The notes beneath the pieces were generated by a model. That model was not told where the DNA came from and ran no database searches. It worked only from the letters and a program-made list of their open reading frames with translations. 64,000 bases of DNA from positions 530,501 to 594,500 of the forward strand of contig NZ_UAUI01000024.1 in NCBI RefSeq assembly GCF_900455735.1. The letters are read 5' to 3'. Source of the DNA: Rhodococcus wratislaviensis. GTDB taxonomy: Bacteria; Actinomycetota; Actinomycetes; Mycobacteriales; Mycobacteriaceae. Positions within the stretch are counted from its first letter, which is position 1, and each line of letters opens with the position of its first letter. Shown piece after piece: positions 45,049 to 53,073 of this stretch. Both the position numbers and the translations under genes were made by a program.

Positions 45049-45263
45049 ACCCTGACGCTATCCCTCTCCGCGGCTTCAAGCCACGCATATCGGCGCGGTC
45101 GACCGAAGATTCACACAAATGTCTCATCAATGTGCGGGTCGCAACCACGTCGAAGTGAGCTACCTCACAATAGATTGCCACGTCATCGCCCGGACTCGCG
45201 GACGGAAGGCAGGATGAGAGGAGGAAGCAGTTTCGTACAAATCGTACAAGAGGAGTCAGAACA

Positions 45264-45698
45264 GTGGGCCAGGTCAGCGCGAGCAGTTCGATCACCGTCG
45301 CAGCCACACCGGAGAAGGCGCTCGCGGCTTTGACGGACTACGAGACGGTGCGTCCGCGCATCCTCTCGGAGCAGTACCTGGACTACCGCGTCCTCGAGGG
45401 TGGGCAGGGCGGCGGCACCGTCGCGCAGTGGACGTTGAAGGCCACGGAGAAGCGGTCGCGCGACATCAAGGCCACGGTCACCGTGGCGGGCAACACGATC
45501 ACCGAGACGGACGCGAACTCGTCGCTCGTCACCACCTGGGTCGTCGCCCCGAGCGGCAGCGGTTCGACGGTCACCACGACCACCGAGTGGAAGGGCGCGG
45601 GCGGCATCGGCGGCTTCTTCGAGAAGACGTTCGCCCCGCTGGGTCTGAAGAAGATCCAGGGGCAGGTGCTGGCGAACCTGGAGCGCGAACTCGCCTGA
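45264..45698 (+). CDS. SRPBCC (polyketide cyclase/START-like) protein
   Basis: 144 residues from GTG 45264, with GAGGAG upstream. Starts VSASSSITVAATPEKALAALTDYETVRPRIL, then alternating beta strands and a C-terminal amphipathic helix GGFFEKTFAPLGLKKIQGQVLANLERELA, the helix-grip fold that binds hydrophobic ligands. I recall the mycobacterial Rv3718c in the same position beside the FAD/methyltransferase pair, so a link to lipid modification is possible. No catalytic residues can be assigned. Confidence 0.8.
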   Translation: MGQVSASSSITVAATPEKALAALTDYETVRPRILSEQYLDYRVLEGGQGGGTVAQWTLKATEKRSRDIKATVTVAGNTITETDANSSLVTTWVVAPSGSGSTVTTTTEWKGAGGIGGFFEKTFAPLGLKKIQGQVLANLERELA

Positions 45699-45815
45699 CG
45701 CGACGCCGGTTCGCTCCGGCGCCGTCGGCGTGAGTCCCACGACGGCGTCGGCGCCGGACCGCGCTGACGGTCACGGTCTACGCTGGCAGGGGAAACAGCA
45801 GAAAGGACCACGTCA

Positions 45816-46157
45816 GTGCAACCAGGTGGACAACCCGACATGTCGGCGCTCCTCGCGCAGGCACAGCAGATGCAGCAGCAGCTGATGGCCGCCCAGCAGG
45901 AGATGGCCGAGGCCGAGGTCACCGGGCAGGCCGGTGGCGGACTCGTGACCGCGACGGTCAAGGGGACAGGTGAAGTGGTCGGTCTGAAGATCGATCCGAA
46001 GGTCGTCGATCCCGACGACGTGGAGACATTGCAGGACCTCGTGATCGGTGCGATCGAGGACGCGTCGAACAAGGCGCAGGAGATCGCGGCGCAGAAGCTC
46101 GGTCCGCTCGCGGGTGGATTCGGTGGGGGAGGCCTGCCCGGTCTCCCCGGTTTCTAG
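45816..46157 (+). CDS. YbaB/EbfC nucleoid-associated protein
   Basis: 113 residues from GTG 45816. Pattern MSALLAQAQQMQQQLMAAQQEMAEAEVTGQAGGGLVTATVKGTGEVVGLKIDPKVV is typical of YbaB/EbfC, dimeric tweezer-shaped DNA binders. The C-terminus is Gly/Pro-rich. It precedes recR by nine bases, the usual order in bacteria, where both belong to one transcription unit. Confidence 0.92.
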   Translation: MQPGGQPDMSALLAQAQQMQQQLMAAQQEMAEAEVTGQAGGGLVTATVKGTGEVVGLKIDPKVVDPDDVETLQDLVIGAIEDASNKAQEIAAQKLGPLAGGFGGGGLPGLPGF

Positions 46158-46166
46158 AGGCCCGGC

Positions 46167-46775
46167 GTGTACGAAGGTCCGGTTCAGGATCTGATCGACG
46201 AGCTCGGCAAGCTGCCCGGCGTCGGGCCGAAGAGCGCACAGCGCATCGCGTTCCACCTGCTCAGCGTCGAACCGCCGGAGATCGACCGGCTCAAGAATGC
46301 GCTGCAGCGGGTGCGCGACGGCGTCCAGTTCTGCGTGGTGTGCGGCACGGTCTCCGACAAGGAGCACTGCCGCATCTGCGCCGATCCGCGCCGTGATCGC
46401 ACGGTGATCTGTGTGGTCGAGGAGCCGAAGGACGTCCAGGCCGTCGAGCGCACACGCGAGTTCAAGGGCCGCTATCACGTTCTGGGCGGCGCGCTGGATC
46501 CGCTGTCCGGGGTGGGCCCCGATCAGCTCCGTATCCGGGAGCTGCTGGCGCGCATCGGCAATCAGGAGGATGGTGTCGACGTCTCCGAGGTGATCATCGC
46601 GACCGACCCCAACACCGAGGGGGAGGCCACCGCGACGTATCTGGTGCGGATGCTGCGGGACTTCCCCGGTCTGACGGTCAGCCGGCTCGCGTCGGGTCTG
46701 CCGATGGGCGGCGACCTCGAGTTCGCCGACGAGCTCACCCTGGGCAGGGCGTTGTCGGGGAGACGCACGCTGTGA
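46167..46775 (+). CDS. recR: recombination mediator RecR
   Basis: 202 residues from GTG 46167, full length. N-terminal helix-hairpin-helix (KLPGVGPKSAQRIAFHLL), a zinc finger with Cys56, Cys59, Cys68 and Cys71, and a Toprim domain (ICVVEEPKDVQAVERT ... VIIATDPNTEGEATATYL) are all present. It works with RecO in loading RecA at single-strand gaps. Its stop overlaps the GTG of a TetR gene. Confidence 0.96.
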   Translation: MYEGPVQDLIDELGKLPGVGPKSAQRIAFHLLSVEPPEIDRLKNALQRVRDGVQFCVVCGTVSDKEHCRICADPRRDRTVICVVEEPKDVQAVERTREFKGRYHVLGGALDPLSGVGPDQLRIRELLARIGNQEDGVDVSEVIIATDPNTEGEATATYLVRMLRDFPGLTVSRLASGLPMGGDLEFADELTLGRALSGRRTL

Positions 46776-47344
46776 CGTCGGATCCGGGCACTGCCGCGCC
46801 GGTGAAGCGGACGGCCGAGCAGTCGCGGTCGCTGATCGTCGACGCTGCCGGCCGGGCGTTCGCGACGCGTCCCTACCGGGAGATCACGCTCAAGGACATC
46901 GCCGAGGACGCCGGGGTCAGCGCACCGCTGATCATCAAGTACTTCGGGTCGAAGGAGCAGTTGTTCGACGCGCTCGTCGATTTCCGTGCCGCCGCGGAGA
47001 TCGTGTTCAGCGGTCCGTTGGACGGTCTCGGTGAGCGGATGGTGTCGATGTTCGCGCGGCCGCTCGAACCGTACAAGCCGCTGTCGCTGAACATCCTGTT
47101 CATGAGCGGGCCGAGCGAGGAGAGCAGCCGCAAGCTCCGCGCCAACTATTCGGCGCAGATGATCGACGCGCTGGCCGAACGACTGCCCGGGCCGGATGCC
47201 CGGCTGCGCGCCGAACTGGTGATGTCGATGCTGACGGGTCTCGCCGTCATGCGTCGCAAGATGATGCAGGAACACGCGACGGGTACCCCGGAAGAGGTGG
47301 TGGCGCACTACGCCCCGCTGGTGCAGGAGTTGCTCGACGGCTGA
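46772..47344 (+). CDS. TetR-family transcriptional regulator
   Basis: 190 residues from GTG 46772, overlapping recR by four bases. The HTH is RSLIVDAAGRAFATRPYREITLKDIAEDAGVSAPLIIKYFGSKEQLF. A large near-perfect palindrome lies just downstream, in front of the MFS exporter gene at 47429, so it is likely that this protein represses that exporter in response to its substrate. Coupling to recR may be incidental. Confidence 0.9.
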   Translation: MTSDPGTAAPVKRTAEQSRSLIVDAAGRAFATRPYREITLKDIAEDAGVSAPLIIKYFGSKEQLFDALVDFRAAAEIVFSGPLDGLGERMVSMFARPLEPYKPLSLNILFMSGPSEESSRKLRANYSAQMIDALAERLPGPDARLRAELVMSMLTGLAVMRRKMMQEHATGTPEEVVAHYAPLVQELLDG

Positions 47345-47366
47345 GGGCGGATTGTCCGGCTTGCGG

Positions 47367-47408
47367 GGTAAATGGTTGTTCACCTAGTGTGGTGAACAAC
47401 CATTTACC
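47367..47408. promoter_or_regulatory. 18-bp inverted-repeat operator before MFS exporter
   Basis: GGTAAATGGTTGTTCACC (47367-47384) and its perfect complement (47391-47408) flank a six-base centre. It lies between the TetR stop and the MFS start, 20 bases before the latter. The inner TGTTCACC-N6-GGTGAACA dyad is typical of TetR operators. Confidence 0.75.
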
Positions 47409-47428
47409 AGCTGTGCAAGGGGTGACGC

Positions 47429-48886
47429 TTGACGATCTCGTTGCCGCGCCCACTGTCGGCGCTTGCGGATCAGCCGGTCGCACGGCCGGACTCTGCCGGC
47501 GGATCGCGTTACCTCTTCCCGATTCTCGCGTTCGCGGGCGTGTTCCAGGCCGTCCTGCAGACGGTCATGGTGCCCCTCCTGCCCAGCATGCCGACGTTCA
47601 CCGGCGCGAGTCAGACGTCGGTGTCCTGGCTGATCACCACCACCCTCCTGGTCGGCGCGGTCGTCACCCCGATCTTCGGCAGGCTCGCCGACATGTTCGG
47701 CAAGAAGCGGATGCTGCTCGTCGCCTTCGTCTTCATGACGCTCGGAGCGTTGATCTGCGCCGTCACGTCCGATATCGCGTTCCTGATCTTCGCGCGGGGA
47801 CTGCAGGGGGCAGGCGCCGCCGTCATCCCGGTCGGAATCTCGATCCTCCGCGACGAATTGCCGCGGGAGAAGGTCAACGGCGCCATCGCCATGATGAGCT
47901 CGACCCTCGGGATCGGCACCGCGCTCGGACTGCCGTTCGCGGCCTCCGTCGCCGAGTACTCCAACTGGCACGTCCTCTTCTGGGTCATCGCGGGCATCGG
48001 GCTCGCGGTCACCACCGCCGCGGTGCTGTTCATCCGCGAGTCCGACGTGCGGTCGGGTGGGCGGTTCGACGGTGTCGGCGCCGTCGGTCTGACCGCGGCC
48101 CTCGTCTGCCTGCTCGTCCCGATCACGCAGGGCAGCTCCTGGGGCTGGGGTAGTCCCGCGGTGCTGGGCATGTTCGCGTCCGCGGTGTTCCTGTTCGCGC
48201 TGTGGGGATATCAACAGCTGCGCAACCGCAACCCGCTGGTGGACCTGCGGGTGTCGGCGCGACGGTCGGTGCTGCTGCCGCATGTCACGGCGCTGCTCGT
48301 CGGTTTCGCGTTCTACGGAAACGCCCTCATCACCACGCAGCTGCTTCAGGCGCCGCGCGGGGACGCCGGCTACGGTCTGACGATCCTGCAGGCCGCGGTG
48401 TGCCAGCTGCCGACGAGTCTGTCGATGATCGTGTTCGCGCAGGTCGGGGCCCGGGTGTCCGAACGCTACGGGTCGAAGGTGACGATCCTGTCGGGCGCGA
48501 TCTGCCTCGTCCTCGGCTACGCGCTGCACACCGTGCCGCACAAGGAACTGTGGATGGTGATCGCGGCACTCGGCGTCGCGGCCGTCGGTACCGCGCTGGT
48601 GTACAGCACGCTGCCGATGCTGATCGTGCGGGCCGTGCCGTCCACGCAGATGGCCGCGGCCAACGGCGTCAACGTCCTGCTGCGGACGATGGGTACCACC
48701 ATGTGCAGCGCTGTGGTCGCGACGGTCCTGGCGGCGAGCATGGTGGGCGGTGTCGCCTCGGCCGCCGGATTCTCGATCGCCTACGGGGTGTGCGCCGTGC
48801 TGGCGGTCCTGGTGTTCGCGGTCTCCCTGGCCCTGCCGGGGCACGATCGGATGAAGAAAAGTCCGGTGGCGCCACTTGTGACGTAG
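47429..48886 (+). CDS. MFS drug exporter, probably 14-helix DHA2 type
   Basis: 485 residues from TTG 47429, preceded by AAGGGG. The loop 2-3 motif A reads GRLADMFGKKRMLL, and motif C-like GIGTALGLPFAASV is seen in helix 5. Further helices after a DVRSGGRFDG loop suggest a 14-helix DHA2 carrier. Expected to expel drugs or lipids with the proton gradient. It is under a TetR-type palindrome, next to the TetR gene. Confidence 0.88.
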   Translation: MTISLPRPLSALADQPVARPDSAGGSRYLFPILAFAGVFQAVLQTVMVPLLPSMPTFTGASQTSVSWLITTTLLVGAVVTPIFGRLADMFGKKRMLLVAFVFMTLGALICAVTSDIAFLIFARGLQGAGAAVIPVGISILRDELPREKVNGAIAMMSSTLGIGTALGLPFAASVAEYSNWHVLFWVIAGIGLAVTTAAVLFIRESDVRSGGRFDGVGAVGLTAALVCLLVPITQGSSWGWGSPAVLGMFASAVFLFALWGYQQLRNRNPLVDLRVSARRSVLLPHVTALLVGFAFYGNALITTQLLQAPRGDAGYGLTILQAAVCQLPTSLSMIVFAQVGARVSERYGSKVTILSGAICLVLGYALHTVPHKELWMVIAALGVAAVGTALVYSTLPMLIVRAVPSTQMAAANGVNVLLRTMGTTMCSAVVATVLAASMVGGVASAAGFSIAYGVCAVLAVLVFAVSLALPGHDRMKKSPVAPLVT

Positions 48887-48963
48887 ATCACTCACGTGTA
48901 TCGTCAGTGATGCGGATCGAGGAAATGTACCTGTGAGCAGAGAAAACTCGAGAAGCAGAGATC

Positions 48964-48993
48964 CGGCCGAGAATGCAGAAGCATTCCCGGCCG
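48964..48993. terminator. hairpin between MFS and ArsR genes
   Basis: CGGCCG-A-GAATGC pairs with GCATTC-C-CGGCCG around AGAA, with one internal mismatch. It lies between the convergent MFS (plus) and ArsR (minus) genes. A lone CACTCACGTG, identical to the right arm of the palindrome family, sits at 48889-48898 just past the MFS stop. Confidence 0.6.
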
Positions 48994-49011
48994 AACCCCT
49001 GTCTGGGGTCT

Positions 49012-49344
49012 TTACTCCTCCATCGATTCCGCGATCTGCTTGATGGCGGCCAGCCGGCGATCCCACTCGGCGCCGATCCGTTCCAGCGTCCGCGCCGTCT
49101 TGTTGAGCTCGGTGCCCAGCGCGCGGTAGCGGATCTCACGGCCCACCTTCACCGACTCCACCAATCCGCAGGCCTGCAGCGCATTCAGGTGCTTCGCGAT
49201 GGCCTGCCGCGACACCGGGAGCCGGGTGGCGAGCGACGACGCCGACTGGTCGGCCCGCCCGAGTTCGGTGAGGATCTCCCAGCGGGTCTCGTCGGACAGC
49301 GCCGCGAACACCGAGGCCAGTTCGGCGTACGTGCCCACTGTCAT
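49012..49344 (-). CDS. ArsR-family repressor
   Basis: 110 residues from ATG 49344. The winged HTH reads FAALSDETRWEILTELGRADQSASSLATRLPVSRQAIAKHLNALQACGLVESVKVGREIRYRAL, with no metal-binding cysteines, as in the SRPBCC-linked subfamily. The start overlaps the stop of the SRPBCC gene by four bases. The pair probably autoregulates through two dyads at 49819-49869. Confidence 0.9.
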   Translation of the reverse strand: MTVGTYAELASVFAALSDETRWEILTELGRADQSASSLATRLPVSRQAIAKHLNALQACGLVESVKVGREIRYRALGTELNKTARTLERIGAEWDRRLAAIKQIAESMEE

Positions 49345-49787
49345 GCCTTCACGCCGTGCAGATATGCGACCAGCTCGTCGAGTTCGGCGTGCCAGCCCTG
49401 GACGTTGCCCTCGCGGGCCCGCTTCTGGTCGGCGACGTCGCGGTCGAGGGTGTCGAATCCGGTCTCGACGACGGTCAGTTCGGTGCCGGCGGCGTGCTCG
49501 GACAGTGTGAACCGCACCAGGGTGGAGTTGCCGATCACCGGATCGGCGTCGATGTCGGCGGCCCAGCGGAAGCCGAACGCGTTCGGTTCGTCGACCTCCG
49601 TGACGACGGCGTGGGCGGTGCCGTGCTCGTCCCAGGTGAAGGCTGCCTTGCCGCCGACACTGAGGTCGAGCGACGTGCGCTGCCCGAACCACTGGCTGAT
49701 CTTGTCGGGGTCCGTGATCGCCGCCCACACCGCTGATCTCGGGGCGTTCACGACAACGGTCCTGGTGATGCTGCTCGATGCGTCCAT
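49341..49787 (-). CDS. SRPBCC/AHSA1-like protein
   Basis: 148 residues from ATG 49787. The START/AHSA1 fold is shown by ITRTVVVNAPRSAVWAAITDPDKISQWFG, VGGKAAFTWDEHGTAHAVV, and the closing GWHAELDELVAYLHG. It is transcribed ahead of its ArsR partner with TGA/ATG overlap. ArsR-SRPBCC pairs are common in actinobacteria; ligands are unknown. The longer upstream frame (to 50009) is not supported. Confidence 0.88.
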   Translation of the reverse strand: MDASSSITRTVVVNAPRSAVWAAITDPDKISQWFGQRTSLDLSVGGKAAFTWDEHGTAHAVVTEVDEPNAFGFRWAADIDADPVIGNSTLVRFTLSEHAAGTELTVVETGFDTLDRDVADQKRAREGNVQGWHAELDELVAYLHGVKA

Positions 49788-49818
49788 GGTGGGCCACCCT
49801 TTTCGACGACGGTTGATA

Positions 49819-49869
49819 TGCAACTCCATGGTTGTACTATTTCCCACGTTCTGCAACCCCTCGGTTGCA
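49819..49869. promoter_or_regulatory. tandem ArsR operators, TGCAAC dyads
   Basis: TGCAACTCCATGGTTGTA (49819-49836) and TGCAACCCCTCGGTTGCA (49852-49869) share the TGCAAC...GGTTG-A plan; the second has perfect 7-bp arms. Centres are 33 bp apart. They lie directly in front of the SRPBCC/ArsR operon, as expected for autorepression. Confidence 0.7.
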
Positions 49870-49874
49870 CCCAC

Positions 49875-49918
49875 GCGTGAGTGCCAATGCGTATCGAGGG
49901 GTTTCTTCTCACTCACAT
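49875..49918. repeat. degenerate GTGAGTG palindrome upstream of paralogue 2
   Basis: GTGAGTG (49877-49883) and CACTCAC (49910-49916) form a shorter arm pair around 26 bases. It marks the left side of the second AbiEi/DUF559-like gene, as the more complete copies do around the first. Confidence 0.6.
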
Positions 49919-49921
49919 GGG

Positions 49922-49942
49922 TTATCCACAGGCTGTGGAAAG
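49922..49942. other. DnaA-box-like sequence upstream of paralogue 2
   Basis: Perfect TTATCCACA at 49922-49930, followed by TGTGGAAAG (49934-49942) in inverted orientation. It starts 72 bases before ATG 49994, the same distance as at the first paralogue. A direct repeat GTCGGGGCGA occurs at 49951-49960 and 49966-49975. Confidence 0.5.
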
Positions 49943-49993
49943 AGTGGTTCGTCGGGGCGATTCCTGTCGGGGCGAGTCGACACCGTTCCGGGC

Positions 49994-51007
49994 ATGGAAC
50001 ACGAATCATGGCAGGCCATTCTCGACGCCCAGGACGGCGTCGTCACCACCGCACAACTCCGGGCGCACGGCGTCAGTGCCACCGCACTCCGGCATCGAGT
50101 CGTGACCGGCCAGTGGTTGCGGGTGCTGCCGCGCGTCATCGCGGTCACCAACGGCCCGCTCACCCGCCCGATGGCCCTCTCCGCCGCACTCCTGTACGGC
50201 GGCCGGGCGATCCCGAGTCACCGGACCGCGGCCGAGGAATGGGGAATGGTCCGCGTCGACGACCCGTCGGCGCCGGTCCACATCACCGTCCCCTACAACT
50301 GCTCGGCCGTGAACCAGGGGCCGACGGTCCGCGCACCAGGCGGGCCGCGCCCGACCTCGGCCGGCAACGCACTCGTTCACGGCGGCGTCGTGGTCCACCG
50401 GTCCCGCGCGTTCGAGCACATCTCGGTCCCGTATCTCCGGCCACGGACATCGTTGGCCGACACGGTGATCGACCTCGCGGTATCCGAGGACACCCCGCGG
50501 GAGGCGGCCCTGCGATTCATCGAGGCCGCCACCAGTGGCAAAGTCCACGTCGAGGTGCTCCGGCGGAAACTCGAGGTCCGGCGTCCACACCGGTATGCGA
50601 CCGACATCGCCGACGCCGTGATGCTGCTCGGCGACGGCGTTCAATCGGCCCTCGAACATCGTTACGCACTCGACGTCGAACGGGCGCACGGGCTGCCGAA
50701 CGGGAAACGGCAGATGCCGCACGTCGTGGACGGCCGGATTCTGTACGAGGACGTCGATTACAGCCCCTGGGGTGTGCCGCTGATCGTCCGGCTCGACGGG
50801 CAGCAGTACCACAGCGCGCAACAGTCCCGCTTCCGTGACCGTCGCCGCGACAACGCGGCGGAACTCGCCGATCGTCCACGGCTGGTCTACGGGTGGGAGG
50901 AGACGACCCGCGACCCCTGCGGGGTGTTCGAGGAAGTGCGCCGGGTGTTGGTCCGCGAAGGCTGGGCCGATACGTCGCGCCGCTGTCCGGCCTGCCCACG
51001 TGAGTGA
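49994..51007 (+). CDS. AbiEi-like HTH plus DUF559-like nuclease-fold protein (paralogue 2)
   Basis: 337 residues from ATG 49994. Closely related along its length to the protein at 41193-42242: shared AAEEWGMVRVD, VHITVPY, VVVHRSRA, DADG-like region (VVDGRILYEDVDYSPWGVPLIVRLDGQQYH) and FRDRRRDNAAELADRPRLVYGWEE. The Arg before LDG is also present. Both end in a CPAC motif, possibly metal-binding with an earlier Cys. The stop TGA is formed by the GTGAGTGA of a palindrome. It separates the SRPBCC/ArsR operon from gatD-murT. Function unknown; AbiEi homology suggests DNA binding. Confidence 0.78.
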   Translation: MEHESWQAILDAQDGVVTTAQLRAHGVSATALRHRVVTGQWLRVLPRVIAVTNGPLTRPMALSAALLYGGRAIPSHRTAAEEWGMVRVDDPSAPVHITVPYNCSAVNQGPTVRAPGGPRPTSAGNALVHGGVVVHRSRAFEHISVPYLRPRTSLADTVIDLAVSEDTPREAALRFIEAATSGKVHVEVLRRKLEVRRPHRYATDIADAVMLLGDGVQSALEHRYALDVERAHGLPNGKRQMPHVVDGRILYEDVDYSPWGVPLIVRLDGQQYHSAQQSRFRDRRRDNAAELADRPRLVYGWEETTRDPCGVFEEVRRVLVREGWADTSRRCPACPRE

Positions 51008-51042
51008 CGAAGAGTGCCCGGCCACTCTTTCCCACTCACGTG
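50997..51042. repeat. GTGAGTG palindrome at end of paralogue 2
   Basis: CACGTGAGTG plus AAGAGTG (50997-51016) pairs with CACTCTT plus CACTCACGTG (51023-51042), three mismatches in the middle and a six-base loop. It provides the stop codon of the upstream gene. Confidence 0.82.
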
Positions 51043-51047
51043 CGGAG

Positions 51048-51090
51048 GTGAGTGGGAAGGAGTGCGGGACGACGCTTTGCCACTCACGTG
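51048..51090. repeat. second tandem GTGAGTGG palindrome
   Basis: GTGAGTGGGAAG (51048-51059) pairs with CTTTGCCACTCAC (51075-51087) with one mismatch and one extra base. It directly follows the previous palindrome by five bases and abuts the stop of gatD (51092). Two tandem family members are seen only here. Confidence 0.78.
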
Positions 51091-51091
51091 C

Positions 51092-51802
51092 CTAGACGCG
51101 CAGGCGCTCCCGGCGCAGCTGCTCGACCTCGGGCAGGTCGAGGGGGGCGAGTTCGTCGACGCCCAGCGCCCGCTTCAACAGCAGGTCGGCGAGTTCGGGA
51201 TTACGGGCGAGCGCGGGTCCGTGCATGTACGTGCCGATGACGGAACCCTGGACGACGCCTTCGAGCCCGTCCCCGACGCCGTTGCCGACACCGTGCGTGA
51301 CCCGGGCGAGACCGCGGGCGTCGGCACCGAGTGTGGTACCGCCGCGGTGGTTTTCGAACCCGGTCAGCGGCTGCGTCAACCCGTCCATCTGCGGGTTCGT
51401 GATCACTTCACCGATGGACCGCGTCGCCTGCGGGGACGTGGTGACGTCGAGCATCGAGACGCCGTCGACGCGTTCGCCGCTCGACGTCTCGTACCAGTTT
51501 CCGAGCACCTGGATCGCGGCGCAGATCGCCAGGACGGGGACGCCGCGTTCGGCGGCCTTCTGCAGACCGGGGTACTTGGCGAGGTGCCGGGTGGCGAGGC
51601 GCTGCGCCGAGTCCTCGGCACCGCCGAGCGTGTAGACGTCGAGGGACTCCGGGACCGGGTCGTTCAGCGTGATCTCGACGATCTCCGCGTCGTATCCGCG
51701 CATGCGCAGTCGTTGCCGGAGGATCAGGGCGTTGCCGCCGTCGCCGTACGTGCCCATCACGTCGGGCAGTACCAGGCCGATGCGTACGGTCGAGTCAGGC
51801 AT
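51092..51802 (-). CDS. gatD: lipid II isoglutaminyl synthase, glutaminase subunit
   Basis: 236 residues. A class I glutamine amidotransferase (CobB/CobQ-like) with catalytic Cys94 in VLAICAAIQVLG and His194 in TYMHGPALARNPELAD. With MurT it amidates the D-Glu of the peptidoglycan stem peptide, needed for crosslinking. The murT gene precedes it and overlaps by eight bases. Known orthologues lie near leuA in mycobacteria. Confidence 0.93.
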   Translation of the reverse strand: MPDSTVRIGLVLPDVMGTYGDGGNALILRQRLRMRGYDAEIVEITLNDPVPESLDVYTLGGAEDSAQRLATRHLAKYPGLQKAAERGVPVLAICAAIQVLGNWYETSSGERVDGVSMLDVTTSPQATRSIGEVITNPQMDGLTQPLTGFENHRGGTTLGADARGLARVTHGVGNGVGDGLEGVVQGSVIGTYMHGPALARNPELADLLLKRALGVDELAPLDLPEVEQLRRERLRV

Positions 51803-53048
51803 TGCGCGCCTCCTTCGCGATGGCGGTGTTCAGGTCGCGGAAGGCGGTGTAGTTGGCGAGCACCTCGACGCGTCCGGGTGGGCAGGACGCGATGGCCCGC
51901 AACGGGTTCGGGTCGAGCGTGTGCTCGACGCCGGCGTATGTGAGGCGGACGGCCAGGTCGGTGCCGCGTTCGCCGGCGGCGACCACCTTGACGCCCTCGA
52001 AGTGCTCGAACCGCACGTCCCACAGCCAGGACAGGTCTTCGCCGTCGGGGACCTGCCCGTTGACGGCGATCACGAGTCCGTCGACGGTCGGGTCGATCAT
52101 CGACAGCGCTTCCTGCCAGCCGGCGGGGTTCTTGGCGAGCAGCATGTGCACGGAGTGCGACCCGACCTCGACGGTGCTGTAGCGGCCCGCGACCTCCTGG
52201 ACGGTGGCCGCCGCGGCGACGGCGTCCTCCGCCTTCGCGCCCATCGCGACCGCCGCGGCGACGGCCTGCGCGGCGTTGCCGCGGTTGGCGCGTCCGGGGA
52301 GGGCGAGGGTCATCGGGATCTTCAGACCGTCGGGCCCGTACAGGTTTTCGTCGTCCAGCCACCAGTCGGGGGTCGGGCGCGCGAAGTCGGAACCGGTGCT
52401 GCGCCAGTGCGAGCCCTCCCACACGATGGGTTCACCGGTGCGCGGACAGCTGGCGGCGTCGCTGGCCCATCCGCCGCCCGCGGCGACCCAGACGACGTTC
52501 TTCGCGTCGTAGGCCACCGAGGTGACGAGGACGTCGTCGCAGTTGGCGATCACGACGGCTTCCGGGTGTGCGGCGACGCAGGCGCGGAGTTTGCGTTCGA
52601 TCATGTTGATCTCGCCGACCCGGTCGAGCTGGTCGCGGCTGAGGTTGAGCAGGACCAGGGCCTCGGGGTTGACGGCGTCGCTGACGTGCGGGACGTGGAG
52701 TTCGTCGACCTCGAGGGCGGCGAGGGGTGCGTGGACGCGGGTGCTGAGCGCCGCGACGATGCCGGCGTCCATGTTGGCGCCGTCCGCCTGCGTTGCGACC
52801 TCACCGAGGGTGGAAAGCGCCGCCGCGGTCATCCGGGTGGTGGTGGACTTGCCGTTGGTGCCGGTGATCACTGCGGTGCGTCGGCCTGCGCCGAGTTGCT
52901 CCATCAGTGTCGGGTCGATCTTCAGGGCGATCAGTCCGCCGATCATCGAGCCTTTGCCGCGGCCTGCCTTCTGCGACGCCCACGAGGCCGCCGCCGCTGC
53001 CCGCAGGGCGACCTTGCCACGCGTCGTGATCCCAGTTCCAGTACTCAC
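51795..53048 (-). CDS. murT: lipid II isoglutaminyl synthase, Mur-ligase-like subunit
   Basis: 417 residues from GTG 53048. Mur ligase ATP site TAVITGTNGKSTTTRM (58-73) and the C-terminal DUF1727 domain (RVEVLANYTAF at the end) are clear. Cys residues in IANCDD and ASCPRTGEP fit the zinc ribbon in the MurT middle domain. It forms a complex with GatD. The start lies about 25 bases after the EamA gene stop. The frame could extend to 53135 but that would run through the palindrome. Confidence 0.93.
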   Translation of the reverse strand: MSTGTGITTRGKVALRAAAAASWASQKAGRGKGSMIGGLIALKIDPTLMEQLGAGRRTAVITGTNGKSTTTRMTAAALSTLGEVATQADGANMDAGIVAALSTRVHAPLAALEVDELHVPHVSDAVNPEALVLLNLSRDQLDRVGEINMIERKLRACVAAHPEAVVIANCDDVLVTSVAYDAKNVVWVAAGGGWASDAASCPRTGEPIVWEGSHWRSTGSDFARPTPDWWLDDENLYGPDGLKIPMTLALPGRANRGNAAQAVAAAVAMGAKAEDAVAAAATVQEVAGRYSTVEVGSHSVHMLLAKNPAGWQEALSMIDPTVDGLVIAVNGQVPDGEDLSWLWDVRFEHFEGVKVVAAGERGTDLAVRLTYAGVEHTLDPNPLRAIASCPPGRVEVLANYTAFRDLNTAIAKEARNA

Positions 53049-53073
53049 TCCGCGAGTTTTGCACAGGGTCCGG

